Below are positions 17,796 to 26,558 of a stretch of DNA of 54,588 bases, in pieces (position 1 is the stretch's first letter; each line of letters starts with the position of its first letter). Source of the DNA: an uncultured Holdemania sp. (lineage in GTDB: Bacteria > Bacillota_I > Bacilli_A > Erysipelotrichales > Erysipelotrichaceae). The notes under the pieces are model-generated. The model was not told where the DNA came from. It did no database searches and saw only the letters and a list, made by a program, of their open reading frames with translations. Where the stretch lies: positions 1 to 54,588 of the forward strand of contig CAJFOC010000021.1 of NCBI GenBank assembly GCA_904395815.1, given 5' to 3'. The position numbers and the translations under genes are program-made.

Positions 17796-19406
17796 TCAGC
17801 GACCGTGCGGCTTTCCGTTTTCTGCCGGAAAGCGCATCTCAAACATCGTATGAAACGGCTCAGGCGGATCGCCAAGCAGCGTGATGCTTCCTTCATGCAA
17901 CTCCGTAATCCGCTTGACAATCGACAGACCCAGTCCGCTGCCCTCATCATGGCTGCGGGCGGCGCTGCCGGTGACAAACGGTTCGAATACCCGATCCGCA
18001 ATGGACTCCGGGATACCGCAGCCGTCGTCCGCCACCGTCAGAATGATCTGATCCCCCTTTTCCCGCAGGCTGACCGCCAGCGTTGTCCCGGCAGGGTTGT
18101 AGCGCAGCGCGTTGCCCAGCAAATTCTCCATCAGCCTTCGAAACAGTTTTTCATCCGCGGCAAAAAAGACCGGATGTTCAGGAAGATCAATCTGCAGCAC
18201 AAAACCGCGATGTTGTGCCTCGCTGTATTTTTCAGCCAGAATTCCCCGGATCTGTTCGCTCAGATCCAGCCGGCGCCGGTTCGCGGCATATCCGGGATGA
18301 TCCATTTTCACATATTCAAACAGGGAATCCAGCAGCTGGACTGCCTGATCGGCGCGGCGGTCGATCGTCTGCAGAATTTTCATCTGCCTGTCCATCGGAA
18401 TCCGCTGTTCCAACAACGCCCGGGTATAACCCTGGATGACGGTCAGCGGCGTTTTCAGATCATGCGAAATATCCGTAATCATCTGCTGTTTGATCTGATA
18501 CGCCCGCTGCTTTTCCTGCTGCGCTTGCGACAGACGTTCGACCAGTTGGGAGAAGCGATCGACCGTCGAATCAAATTCAACCGGAATGCTCTTGCGGCTG
18601 ACGGCGGGAGCTGACTGCCCCTGATACGATTCCATGGCCTGATTCAAAGGCCGCAATGAACGGCGAATCCGGCGGATCAGCACCGCGATGCCGGCGGAGG
18701 CGATCAGCATCATCAGCGGAATGGCGATCAGCCACAGCTGATTGGCCTCGCTGACCGTTCGATCATAGGTCTGCGCGTTGATCTGCGGCGTCACCAGCAC
18801 CACCGTCCGCTCCTGTCCGCTTTCTGTCTGATATGACGCTTTCTCCACCTGCCAGTCGGAACCGATCTGTCCCTGCAGCAAGCCCATTTCCGCTTCTGTC
18901 AGCGCCGGGCGGGAAAACAGATCCTCTCCCGCAATGACCTGATAGTTTTCATCCAGCACACAGCTGCCTGTCATCTGCGTCGTTTCCTGTGGCTGCTGTA
19001 CGCTGTTGCGGTAAATATGATACTGTTTCTGACCGTCAGCCGTGATTTTGGTGAAAACGGAATAAAACTGATTGTCGGAATAATCCGGGATCAGCGGAAT
19101 CTGCGTCGCGCTGATCTGTTCGCCAATCCGGCGGCTGGAAGCGTAGATCGTCCGGCCTTGCGAATCAAACACAATCATACCGCATTGTCCCTCACGGCAC
19201 AGCGGAATTCCGGAAAAGGTTTCCTCACGCAGCTGCGGCAGATACTCCATGAGGTTGTCCATCGTGGGAAAGGCGTTGTTCAGCCGGCAATAGATCATGG
19301 CGTTGACGCCGTTGTAGACCGCCAGCAGAATCAGGGAATACAACAGGAACACCGCCGCGCAGCTCAGAATCAGGCTGCGCCGGATTTCAATCTTTCGGAT
19401 CTTCAA
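17796..19406 (-). CDS. Two-component sensor histidine kinase
   Basis: Membrane sensor kinase of 536 residues. A first membrane helix spans about residues 11-33, an extracytoplasmic domain runs to about 210, a second helix (LWLIAIPLMMLIASAGIAVL) follows, then a HAMP-like linker. The DHp box is ITDISHDLKTPL (phospho-accepting His), and the catalytic domain shows NLLGNALRYNP, DDGCGIP and GSGLGLSI. The start appears to be TTG 19406, overlapping the end of the regulator gene by 20 bp, with GGGG 7 nt upstream. It pairs with the regulator next to it and lies divergent from the dlt-like operon, its likely target. Confidence 0.93.
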   Translation of the reverse strand: MKIRKIEIRRSLILSCAAVFLLYSLILLAVYNGVNAMIYCRLNNAFPTMDNLMEYLPQLREETFSGIPLCREGQCGMIVFDSQGRTIYASSRRIGEQISATQIPLIPDYSDNQFYSVFTKITADGQKQYHIYRNSVQQPQETTQMTGSCVLDENYQVIAGEDLFSRPALTEAEMGLLQGQIGSDWQVEKASYQTESGQERTVVLVTPQINAQTYDRTVSEANQLWLIAIPLMMLIASAGIAVLIRRIRRSLRPLNQAMESYQGQSAPAVSRKSIPVEFDSTVDRFSQLVERLSQAQQEKQRAYQIKQQMITDISHDLKTPLTVIQGYTRALLEQRIPMDRQMKILQTIDRRADQAVQLLDSLFEYVKMDHPGYAANRRRLDLSEQIRGILAEKYSEAQHRGFVLQIDLPEHPVFFAADEKLFRRLMENLLGNALRYNPAGTTLAVSLREKGDQIILTVADDGCGIPESIADRVFEPFVTGSAARSHDEGSGLGLSIVKRITELHEGSITLLGDPPEPFHTMFEMRFPAENGKPHGR

Positions 19407-20091
19407 GTTTGTACCCCAGTCCCCGGACGGTTCGGATGTATCCCGGCGTTTCCGGATTGTCCTCCATTTTGGCCCGGATGTTGGAAATGTGAACCATCAT
19501 CGTGTTCTCGTCATTTTCATAGTAATCTCCGTTAATGCATGCGTACAGCTGCGCCTTGGTATACACCCGGCCTGGCGACTTCATGAACAGCGTCATGATC
19601 TTCAGTTCGCTCAGCGTCAGCGGGACGATCTCTCCCCGCTTTTTCAGAAGCGACTTTTCCAGATCCAGCTGCAGATCGCCCACCTCCAGTTTCAGCGCCG
19701 GCTTATCGGCACTATCGCAGGTCAGATCGTAGGCCCGCCGCAGCACCGCCCTGACCTGCGCCACAAGAACCATCGGGTTGAACGGTTTGCGGATATAGGC
19801 GTCGGCCCCGATATCCAGTCCCAGTACCTCATCCGCATCCATCGTCCGGGCCGAGACGATAATGATCGGAAAGGAAGTGTGCTGCCGTACGGTGCGGATG
19901 AATTCATAGCCGTTCATCCGCGGCATCATCACATCGACCAAAGCGGCGGAAATCGGATGCTGCTTCACTAACTGCAGCGCCTGCTCGCCATCCGCCGCGG
20001 ACAGCACATGAAAATCGCTGCCATCCAGATACAATGTCAACAGTTCGGTGATATCCGCATCATCTTCTACGATCAGTATGTTGTGCTTCAT
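19387..20091 (-). CDS. OmpR-family response regulator
   Basis: A receiver plus winged-helix DNA-binding protein of 234 residues. The receiver shows IVEDDADI, phospho-acceptor Asp in LVDVMMPRMNG near residue 51, Ser/Thr in IIVSART and Lys in IRKPFNP. The output domain carries PLTLSELKIMTLFM and ends IRTVRGLGYKLED. ATG 20097 is only 1 nt from AGGAGG while ATG 20091 is 7 nt away, so 20091 is the start. It precedes the kinase in the same operon. Confidence 0.94.
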   Translation of the reverse strand: MKHNILIVEDDADITELLTLYLDGSDFHVLSAADGEQALQLVKQHPISAALVDVMMPRMNGYEFIRTVRQHTSFPIIIVSARTMDADEVLGLDIGADAYIRKPFNPMVLVAQVRAVLRRAYDLTCDSADKPALKLEVGDLQLDLEKSLLKKRGEIVPLTLSELKIMTLFMKSPGRVYTKAQLYACINGDYYENDENTMMVHISNIRAKMEDNPETPGYIRTVRGLGYKLEDPKD

Positions 20092-20117
20092 TCTCATCCC
20101 TCCTGTTTCCGGTCCTT

Positions 20118-20147
20118 ATTATGGGGCAGTGGCCGGCGCTCTGTCAA
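20118..20147 (-). promoter_or_regulatory. Promoter of the two-component operon
   Basis: Minus-strand TTGACA (20142-20147), 18-nt spacer, CATAAT (20118-20123). The palindrome GTCAATTGAC (20144-20153) overlaps the -35 box and faces the dlt-like operon, so it could serve both directions. Confidence 0.55.
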
Positions 20148-20255
20148 TTGACGAAAGATGAACAAAAATTAAGGTTTGCTGAAGAGAATATGAAGGATGC
20201 TGCTCTAAACTGAAAATCACAGGGCGATCGCAGCGGATCGTCCAAGGAGGAGTTT

Positions 20256-21773
20256 ATGAAAACTGTTTTGCATTATCTGGAAGAAAGCGCAGCCCGCTTT
20301 CCTGACAAAATCGCCGTGATCGATGAAACAGGCAGCTGCACCTATCGTTCGCTGTTAAGAAACAGCCGGCAGATGGCCAGCGCTCTGAGCCATACGCTAT
20401 CCCCGGGCCAGGGAGTAATTCTGCTGATGGACAAAAGTATCGCCACGCTGACAGCCATGATGGCGGTCGTGAGTGCCGGCGGCTTTTATTCCGTCTTCTC
20501 TCCGCATCTGCCGCAACACCGGCTGCGGCAGATGCAGGCCACGCTGGCTGCTTCGCTCGTCCTTGCCCCGGCCGCGCTGTTCAACGATGCCCGGCAGATC
20601 TTTTCCGACACGCCGGTATTGTGTCTGGAAGAGCTGCGCCAGGGAGCGATCGATGATCGCCGTCTGGCGCGGATTCGTGCTCAGATGCTGGATGTGGATC
20701 CGCTGTACGTCAATTTCACTTCCGGCTCCACCGGTCAGCCCAAAGGCGTCGTGGTCAGCCATCGCTCCGTGATCGATTTCATCGACGTCTTCACCCGGTT
20801 ATTTTCCATTCAGTCCGAAGACATCATCGGCAATCAGGCGCCGTTTGATTTCGATGTTTCGGTCAAGGATATCTACTCCGCGATGAAAACCGGCGCCCAG
20901 CTGGTCATCCTTCCCCGCGCGCTGTTTTCCCAGCCGGCGCAGCTGCTGGACCGGCTTGTCAGCCACCAGGTTACGACTCTGATCTGGGCTGTGTCCGCGC
21001 TGAGTCTGGTCTGTACCTTTCACGCGCTGCAATACCGCGTTCCCCACAGCGTCAGCAAAGTGTTGTTCAGCGGTGAAGTCATGCCGCCTTCTCATCTGCG
21101 GCAATGGATGGAAGCCCTTCCCGAGGCTCTGTTTGTCAACCTGTACGGACCGACTGAAATCACCTGCAACTGCACCTATCATATCGTCGACCGCTCCCGC
21201 ACCTATCCTCACGGATTACCGATCGGCAAAGCGTTTCCCAATGAAGAAGTTTTTCTTCTGGATTCCTATCAGAAGCGAATTGACAAACCGCACGTCCGTG
21301 GAGAAATCTGTGTGCGCGGCAGCGCGCTGGCGCTGGGTTACATCAACAACGAAGAACAGACTGCCGCCCGTTTTGTCCATAACCCGCTGCAATCCCGTTT
21401 TCCGCAAACCCTATACCGCACCGGCGATCTGGGATATCTGAATTCGCAGGGAGAGCTGATGTTCTGCGGCCGGCAGGATTTCCAGATCAAGCTTCAGGGC
21501 CACCGCATCGAGCTGGAGGACATTGAACACGCCATGCAAACACTGCCGCAGGTGGAACAATGCCGCTGCGTCTACGACGGATGTCGCATCCATGCCTTCT
21601 ATTGCGGCCAGGCGCAGCCTGAAACGCTGCGAAAAGAGCTGGCCATGCAGTTGCCGGGGTACATGATCCCTGCCCGGCTGAATCAGCTGGATCGCATGCC
21701 GCTGAATGCCAACGGCAAAATTGACCGTTCGGCTCTGCTGGCATTGACAGGAGGAAAAAACAATGAACACTGA
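20256..21773 (+). CDS. DltA-like amino acid adenylation enzyme
   Basis: ANL-family enzyme of 505 residues that activates an amino acid with ATP and loads it on a carrier protein thiol. Core motifs are YVNFTSGSTGQPKGVVVSH (P-loop), NQAPFDFDVS, NLYGPTEITCNCTYH, YRTGDLGYL and the C-terminal NGKIDRSAL with the catalytic Lys. It is closest in layout to D-alanine:carrier ligases (DltA), including the short total length. Its partner genes (carrier, MBOAT, SGNH) fit the dlt set, but the PLP enzyme behind it is extra and leaves the amino acid open. AAGGAGGAG precedes the ATG; its 3' end overlaps the next gene by 11 bp. Confidence 0.9.
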   Translation: MKTVLHYLEESAARFPDKIAVIDETGSCTYRSLLRNSRQMASALSHTLSPGQGVILLMDKSIATLTAMMAVVSAGGFYSVFSPHLPQHRLRQMQATLAASLVLAPAALFNDARQIFSDTPVLCLEELRQGAIDDRRLARIRAQMLDVDPLYVNFTSGSTGQPKGVVVSHRSVIDFIDVFTRLFSIQSEDIIGNQAPFDFDVSVKDIYSAMKTGAQLVILPRALFSQPAQLLDRLVSHQVTTLIWAVSALSLVCTFHALQYRVPHSVSKVLFSGEVMPPSHLRQWMEALPEALFVNLYGPTEITCNCTYHIVDRSRTYPHGLPIGKAFPNEEVFLLDSYQKRIDKPHVRGEICVRGSALALGYINNEEQTAARFVHNPLQSRFPQTLYRTGDLGYLNSQGELMFCGRQDFQIKLQGHRIELEDIEHAMQTLPQVEQCRCVYDGCRIHAFYCGQAQPETLRKELAMQLPGYMIPARLNQLDRMPLNANGKIDRSALLALTGGKNNEH

Positions 21774-22950
21774 ACGGATCAGCGCACTGTGCGCGGGTTA
21801 TCCTACACCCTTTTACCTGTTTGATATCCACGTGCTGCAGCAGCGTATCCAGACGCTGCGCGCCCGGCTTCCAAAAGAAATTTCACTGTGCTACGCAATG
21901 AAGGCCAACCCTTTTCTTCTGCCGTTTCTCAGTGACATTGTGGATCGCTTTGAAGTCTGTTCCGAGGGTGAGCTTCAGATCTTTCACAACCTGCACATGC
22001 CCTGGTCAAAACTGGTGGTTTCCGGCGTGGTCAAAAATCCGCAGGCCATGGAAACCGTGCTTTGCCAGTCGTCAGACATCGGCGCCTATACGGTGGAATC
22101 CCGCAGTCAGTTAATGATGCTGGATAAGCTGGGACAGCGGCATGGCGTCCGGCTGCCGGTGCTGCTGCGGTTAAGCAGCGGCAACCAGTTCGGCCTGGAT
22201 GAAAAGGAACTGCGTACGATTTTCTGCGATCATGCCCGTTATCCCGGCCTGGATCTGTGCGGGATTCAGTATTTTTCCGGCACCCAGAAAACTTCGCTGC
22301 GCCGACTGCAGCGCGAGCTGCAGCGGCTGGATGATCTGATCAGCGACCTGAACGCCGCCAGCAAAATCACGCTGAGGGAGCTGGAGTTTGGGCCGGGGAT
22401 GCCGGTCGCCTATTTCATCGGCGAGCACTTCGATGAAGAAGCGTATCTGCATCAGCTGAGCGAAAGTCTGAAAGCGATGAACAACGACCTCCGGATCACC
22501 CTGGAGCTGGGCCGCAGCCTTGCCGCCAACTGCGGATCGTATGTCAGCCGCATTGTCGAAACCAAGACCACAGCCGGACAGAATTACGCCCTGCTGGACG
22601 GCGGGATTCATCAGCTTGTCTATTATGGACACGCCATGGCGATGAAACAGCCCTTCTGTCAGCTGATTCCTCAGCGTACCCGAACCGATGATCAGCATTG
22701 GAATCTGTGCGGTTCGCTCTGTACGATCAACGACATTCTTGTCAAACAGCTGCCCGCTCAGGATCTGCAGGCTGGCGATCTCGTTGTTTTTCACAACGCC
22801 GGCGCTTACTGCATGACTGAAGGAATGAGCCTGTTTCTGAGTCATGATCTGCCCTTGGTTCTGATTCAGACGCCGCAGGGATCCGTTCTGCCGGTCCGCC
22901 CGGCCGCCGCCACCTGGCCGCTGAATCTGCCGATGCTGCCAACAAAATAG
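21763..22950 (+). CDS. PLP fold-III decarboxylase/racemase-like enzyme of the dlt-like operon
   Basis: A 395-residue PLP enzyme of the diaminopimelate/ornithine decarboxylase group. CYAMKANP near residue 43 holds the PLP-binding Lys47. FEVCSEGEL, the HNAGAYCMTEG block near the C-terminus (GAY motif) and LCGSLCTINDIL (counterpart of the CESxD segment, with Cys and Asp kept but Glu-Ser replaced) are all visible. The changed specificity segment argues against plain diaminopimelate decarboxylase. Placed between the adenylation and carrier genes, it may make the operon's amine or amino acid, or act on a carrier-bound substrate as BtrK does in butirosin synthesis; that is inference. AGGAGG lies 8 nt upstream. 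Confidence 0.82.
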   Translation: MNTERISALCAGYPTPFYLFDIHVLQQRIQTLRARLPKEISLCYAMKANPFLLPFLSDIVDRFEVCSEGELQIFHNLHMPWSKLVVSGVVKNPQAMETVLCQSSDIGAYTVESRSQLMMLDKLGQRHGVRLPVLLRLSSGNQFGLDEKELRTIFCDHARYPGLDLCGIQYFSGTQKTSLRRLQRELQRLDDLISDLNAASKITLRELEFGPGMPVAYFIGEHFDEEAYLHQLSESLKAMNNDLRITLELGRSLAANCGSYVSRIVETKTTAGQNYALLDGGIHQLVYYGHAMAMKQPFCQLIPQRTRTDDQHWNLCGSLCTINDILVKQLPAQDLQAGDLVVFHNAGAYCMTEGMSLFLSHDLPLVLIQTPQGSVLPVRPAAATWPLNLPMLPTK

Positions 22951-22967
22951 AAAGGAAGTTATCATAT

Positions 22968-23198
22968 ATGGAAAAACTGCTTCGTATTCTGCAGGATCTG
23001 CTTCCGCAGGTCGACGTCAAACACGATCAGCATCTGATCGATGATCATCTGCTGGACTCGCTGTCCATTCTCGCGCTGGTATCCGAACTGGAGGAGGAAT
23101 TCGACATTCTCATTCCGGCTGTGGACATCATTCCGGATCATTTCAACTCCGCCGATCAGCTCTGGGCTCTGATCGTGCGGCTGCAGCAGGAAGGCTGA
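22968..23198 (+). CDS. Acyl/peptidyl carrier protein (DltC-like)
   Basis: A 76-residue carrier protein. The phosphopantetheine site is DHLLDSLSILALVSELEEEF, with Ser at the DSL motif, and the flanking acidic helices are typical. It would carry the activated amino acid (or its decarboxylated product) to the membrane acyltransferase. Start at ATG 22968 with AGGAAG upstream; the MBOAT gene begins 1 nt after its stop. Confidence 0.9.
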   Translation: MEKLLRILQDLLPQVDVKHDQHLIDDHLLDSLSILALVSELEEEFDILIPAVDIIPDHFNSADQLWALIVRLQQEG

Positions 23199-23199
23199 T

Positions 23200-24795
23200 A
23201 TGGAGGCTTCTCTTTTCTCCCTGCCGTTTCTGCTTCTGTTTCTGCCGGCGGTGGTCGTGCTGTTTGCGCTGGCGCCGGCACGATGGCGCGGGCCGGTGCT
23301 GTTGGGGGCCAGCTATATTTTTTACTGGATGATCAGCGGAAAACTCCTTGTCTATCTGCTGGTTTCCACCCTGTCGGTTCACTGCGCCGCCCTGTGGCTC
23401 GGCTTGCTGCAGAAACGGCAGAAAGCACGGCTGCAGCAGGCGCAAAGGGATGAAAAAAAGAAACTGCGCGTTCTGTTTCGGCATCAGCAGCGGCGGATTG
23501 TGCTGGCCATCGCAGTGCTGCACATCGGTACGCTGGCTGTTCTGAAATATTCCTCCTTTCTGGCAGGCAACCTCAATTCGCTGCTGACGCTGCTGCACTG
23601 GCCTGCCCTCTCCCTCTCTTTCCGGTTCGCAGTTCCCCTCGGTATTTCTTTTTTCTCACTGCAGGCACTGTCCTATCTTCTGGATGTTTACCATGAGAAA
23701 ATTCCGGCCGATACCCACCTGGGACGTCTGGCGCTGTTTCTGGCGTTCTTTCCGCAGATAGTGGAAGGGCCGATCTGCCGCTGGCAACAGACGGCCTGTC
23801 AGCTCTGGCAGCCAGAAGCGCCTTCGTTTCAGCGTCTGACGCTGGGAATCCAGCGGATCCTGCTGGGCATCATGAAAAAAGTCGTGATCGCCGATCGTCT
23901 CAACCTGTTTATCCAGAACCTCTTCGACCGCCAGCTCAGCGACAACGGCGCCCTGATCGCGCTGGCAGCCCTGTTTTATACATGTCAGCTGTATATGGAA
24001 TTCAGCGGTTCTCTGGATGTGGTGTGCGGCAGCGCGGAAATGCTGGGCGTCACAATGCCTGAAAACTTTCGTCAGCCTTTTTTCTCACGCACCATCTCCG
24101 AATTCTGGCAGCGCTGGCATATCACGCTGGGAACCTGGTTCAAAGATTATCTCTTCTATCCGCTGTCCATGAGCGCGCCGCTGAAATTGCTGACCCGTCA
24201 TTTTCGCCGAAAGTGGGGAACCCACGCCAGTTCCCTGCTCAGCGGCGCCATGGCGCTGTTGGTTGTGTGGTGCTGCAACGGTTTGTGGCATGGGGCTGGC
24301 TGGCATTATCTGTTTTTCGGATTGTTTCATTTCACCCTGATTCTGGGCGGCAGCCTGATTGCGCCGCTTGGCACCAGACTGACCGCCACCTTAAAGATTC
24401 CGGTGGATAAGCTTCCCTGGCGTCTTTTTCAGATGATACGCACCACGCTGCTGGTCGCTCTGGGCGAACTGTTTTTCCGTGCCAATGGACTGGCTCTGGG
24501 ACTGAAGCTGTTCACTCAGATGATCGGCAATTTCTCCTTAACCCCGCTGCTTGACGGCACCGTATTGACGCTGGGCATGGATCTTCACGACTTTTTTATC
24601 GTCGCCATCGCGCTGTGGATCGTGCTGGTTTACAGTGTGATGAAAGAGCGGGGAAAAGATCCCCGCCAGCTGCTGACGCAGCGTCGGATTGCCGTCCGCT
24701 GGGCGGTCTACTATGGTCTGATTCTGTTCATCGTGATCTTCGGCGCTTATGGCAGCGGTTATGTTCCGGTCGATCCGATCTATGCGAATTTCTGA
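23200..24795 (+). CDS. MBOAT family acyltransferase (DltB-like)
   Basis: A polytopic membrane O-acyltransferase of 531 residues. About ten hydrophobic segments are visible; the MBOAT core shows PLGISFFSLQALSYLLDVY, FFPQIVEGPI, WQRWHITLGTWFKDYLFYPL and the catalytic His of CNGLWHGAGWHYLFFG. In dlt systems the DltB protein moves the aminoacyl group across the membrane onto teichoic acid; DltB proteins are near 400 residues, so this one is longer, with an N-terminal extra segment and a charged loop near residue 80. Immediately downstream of the carrier gene. Confidence 0.9.
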   Translation: MEASLFSLPFLLLFLPAVVVLFALAPARWRGPVLLGASYIFYWMISGKLLVYLLVSTLSVHCAALWLGLLQKRQKARLQQAQRDEKKKLRVLFRHQQRRIVLAIAVLHIGTLAVLKYSSFLAGNLNSLLTLLHWPALSLSFRFAVPLGISFFSLQALSYLLDVYHEKIPADTHLGRLALFLAFFPQIVEGPICRWQQTACQLWQPEAPSFQRLTLGIQRILLGIMKKVVIADRLNLFIQNLFDRQLSDNGALIALAALFYTCQLYMEFSGSLDVVCGSAEMLGVTMPENFRQPFFSRTISEFWQRWHITLGTWFKDYLFYPLSMSAPLKLLTRHFRRKWGTHASSLLSGAMALLVVWCCNGLWHGAGWHYLFFGLFHFTLILGGSLIAPLGTRLTATLKIPVDKLPWRLFQMIRTTLLVALGELFFRANGLALGLKLFTQMIGNFSLTPLLDGTVLTLGMDLHDFFIVAIALWIVLVYSVMKERGKDPRQLLTQRRIAVRWAVYYGLILFIVIFGAYGSGYVPVDPIYANF

Positions 24796-24819
24796 CAGGA
24801 AAGAAAGGACGATATTCTG

Positions 24820-25794
24820 ATGAAACGATGTTCCTCTTTTGTCTTCCCTCTGAAGCCAGTCGCGGCATCGGCGATATTTCTGAGCGGACTGGCCATCCTG
24901 CTGCTGATCACTTCCGCCCTGTTTGTCCCCAAAAACAACCTGGCGGAATTCGGCATGGAAGAGATCGGCGCCAACGGGATTCTTGGCGAACAGGATCATT
25001 CCATCGACGTGCTGATCATCGGCGACAGCGAAGCTTACAGCTCCATTTCCCCAATGGAAATGTGGCAGGCCCATGGCTTCACTTCGTATGTCTGCGCAAC
25101 CAGCGCACAGCAGCTGACCACCTCTTTCGCCTTTTTGAAACAGGCCTTCCGCCACCAGTCGCCGAAGGTGGTCGTGCTGGAAACCAACGCCATTTACCGG
25201 AAAGTAACGATGAGTCAGTCGCTGATGAGCCGTCTGGAAAGTCTTTTTTCCGTATTCCGTTATCACAACCGATGGAAGTCCTTCCGTCTTTCTGAACTGC
25301 TGGTCACGCCGCAATACACCTGGACGGATGATTTCAAAGGTTATGTCTACAACACCGCCGTCGAAGCCGCATCCCCTGGCGTAGCCATGCAGCCTACCGA
25401 TCAGGTTGAAGCCATCCCACCGCTGAACCGGGAATACGTCGCGGCCATGGCAGAATTCTGCCGCCAGCATGACACCCAGCTGCTGTTGGTCAGCACCCCC
25501 AGCACGCTGAACTGGAACATGCGCCGGCATAACGGTATTGCCGCTTTGGCTCAGGAACTGGGGCTGACATATTACGATCTGAACCTGGACAATCCCGCCG
25601 GCATCGACTGGTCCAGCGATACCCGCGACCGGGGCGATCACCTGAATTTCAGCGGAGCGCTCAAGGTTTCCGCCTGGCTGGGAAAAACATTGAGCGAAAC
25701 TTTTCCGCTGAATCGCCAGTACGATGAAGCGATTGTCCGCCGCTGGAACGAAGCGCTTCAGCGCTATCTGACCGTTACCGGCCAGCAATCGTAG
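24820..25794 (+). CDS. SGNH-like membrane-anchored protein (DltD-like role)
   Basis: A 324-residue protein with one N-terminal membrane anchor (residues 11-33) and an extracytoplasmic SGNH/GDSL-like domain. The nucleophile block reads LIIGDSEAYSS near residue 65, and the C-terminal DRGDHLNFSGAL near residue 270 supplies the Asp-His pair. In dlt and alginate-type MBOAT systems an SGNH partner completes acyl transfer outside the cell. It is not clearly DltD itself by eye. Last gene of the five-gene operon; no strong terminator follows before the next gene. Confidence 0.78.
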   Translation: MKRCSSFVFPLKPVAASAIFLSGLAILLLITSALFVPKNNLAEFGMEEIGANGILGEQDHSIDVLIIGDSEAYSSISPMEMWQAHGFTSYVCATSAQQLTTSFAFLKQAFRHQSPKVVVLETNAIYRKVTMSQSLMSRLESLFSVFRYHNRWKSFRLSELLVTPQYTWTDDFKGYVYNTAVEAASPGVAMQPTDQVEAIPPLNREYVAAMAEFCRQHDTQLLLVSTPSTLNWNMRRHNGIAALAQELGLTYYDLNLDNPAGIDWSSDTRDRGDHLNFSGALKVSAWLGKTLSETFPLNRQYDEAIVRRWNEALQRYLTVTGQQS

Positions 25795-25855
25795 CCGAAA
25801 TGGACTGGCGCAGGGAAATGTGATACACTGGTCTGACAGAACGAGGTGATTGCTC

Positions 25856-26458
25856 ATGACTTTTTTCCCCGAACTGAAGACAGAGCGGCTTGTGCTTCGA
25901 ACCTTTGAGGAAAACGACATGGAAGCGTTGTTTGCCCTTCTCAGCGATGAACAGGTCAATACCTTTCTGCCCTGGTTTCCATTGAAAACCCCGGCGGAAG
26001 CCGTACAGTTTTATCATCAGCGCTTCGCTCCCCAAGCCTTGCCGCCGCAAGCCTACTGTTATGCGATCTGCTTAAAAACCGACCGGATTCCTGTCGGCTA
26101 TGTGGCGGTCAAAGGGGATGACAGCCACGATTTCGGCTACGCTCTGCTTACCCGCTACTGGCATCAGGGGATCACCAGCGAAGCGGCCCTGGCCGTCATC
26201 GAACAGCTCCGCCGGGATCAGATTCCCCTGATCAGCGCCACGCACGATATTCTCAACCCGCGCAGCGGCAGCGTCATGCGCCGGATTGGAATGACGTACC
26301 GCTATACTTATCAGGAATGCGTTCAGCCCAAAAACCAGCTGGTGACTTTCCGGATGTATCAGCTGGATCTCAACGGCAAACAAAATCCGACCTACGACCG
26401 ATACTGGCAGGTTTCCGACGTTCATTACATCGAAACGGAAAACAACCAGAATCTTTGA
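25856..26458 (+). CDS. GNAT acetyltransferase, RimJ/RimL type
   Basis: An acetyltransferase of about 200 residues beginning with the typical TERLVLRTFEENDMEALF. The acetyl-CoA segment (GYALLTRYWHQGITSEAALAVI) near residue 90 is the RimJ/RimL pattern, and NPRSGSVMRRIGMTYRYTY follows. Target amine unknown. TTG 25850 is open in frame, but GAGGTG lies 7 nt before ATG 25856. It sits 61 bp behind the dlt-like operon and could be read with it or from a weak promoter near TACACT 25824. Confidence 0.87.
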   Translation: MTFFPELKTERLVLRTFEENDMEALFALLSDEQVNTFLPWFPLKTPAEAVQFYHQRFAPQALPPQAYCYAICLKTDRIPVGYVAVKGDDSHDFGYALLTRYWHQGITSEAALAVIEQLRRDQIPLISATHDILNPRSGSVMRRIGMTYRYTYQECVQPKNQLVTFRMYQLDLNGKQNPTYDRYWQVSDVHYIETENNQNL

Positions 26459-26485
26459 AAACCGAAACGGGATTTCGCCGTGATG

Positions 26486-26544
26486 AAAAAAGCGTTCTGA
26501 GAAACAGACCCGGCATGGCCGTCATGTTCTCAGAGCGCTTTTTC
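26486..26544. terminator. Bidirectional terminator
   Basis: AAAAAAGCGTTCTGAGAA pairs with TTCTCAGAGCGCTTTTT (one mismatch) around a 23-nt loop, serving the acetyltransferase on the plus strand and the flavodoxin remnant on the minus strand. Confidence 0.85.
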
Positions 26545-26558
26545 AGTGGAGTGACACG

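Noticed and set aside
24538-25959. A 473-codon open frame on the minus strand
   Set aside because: Antisense to the MBOAT, SGNH and acetyltransferase genes; no recognisable protein features.
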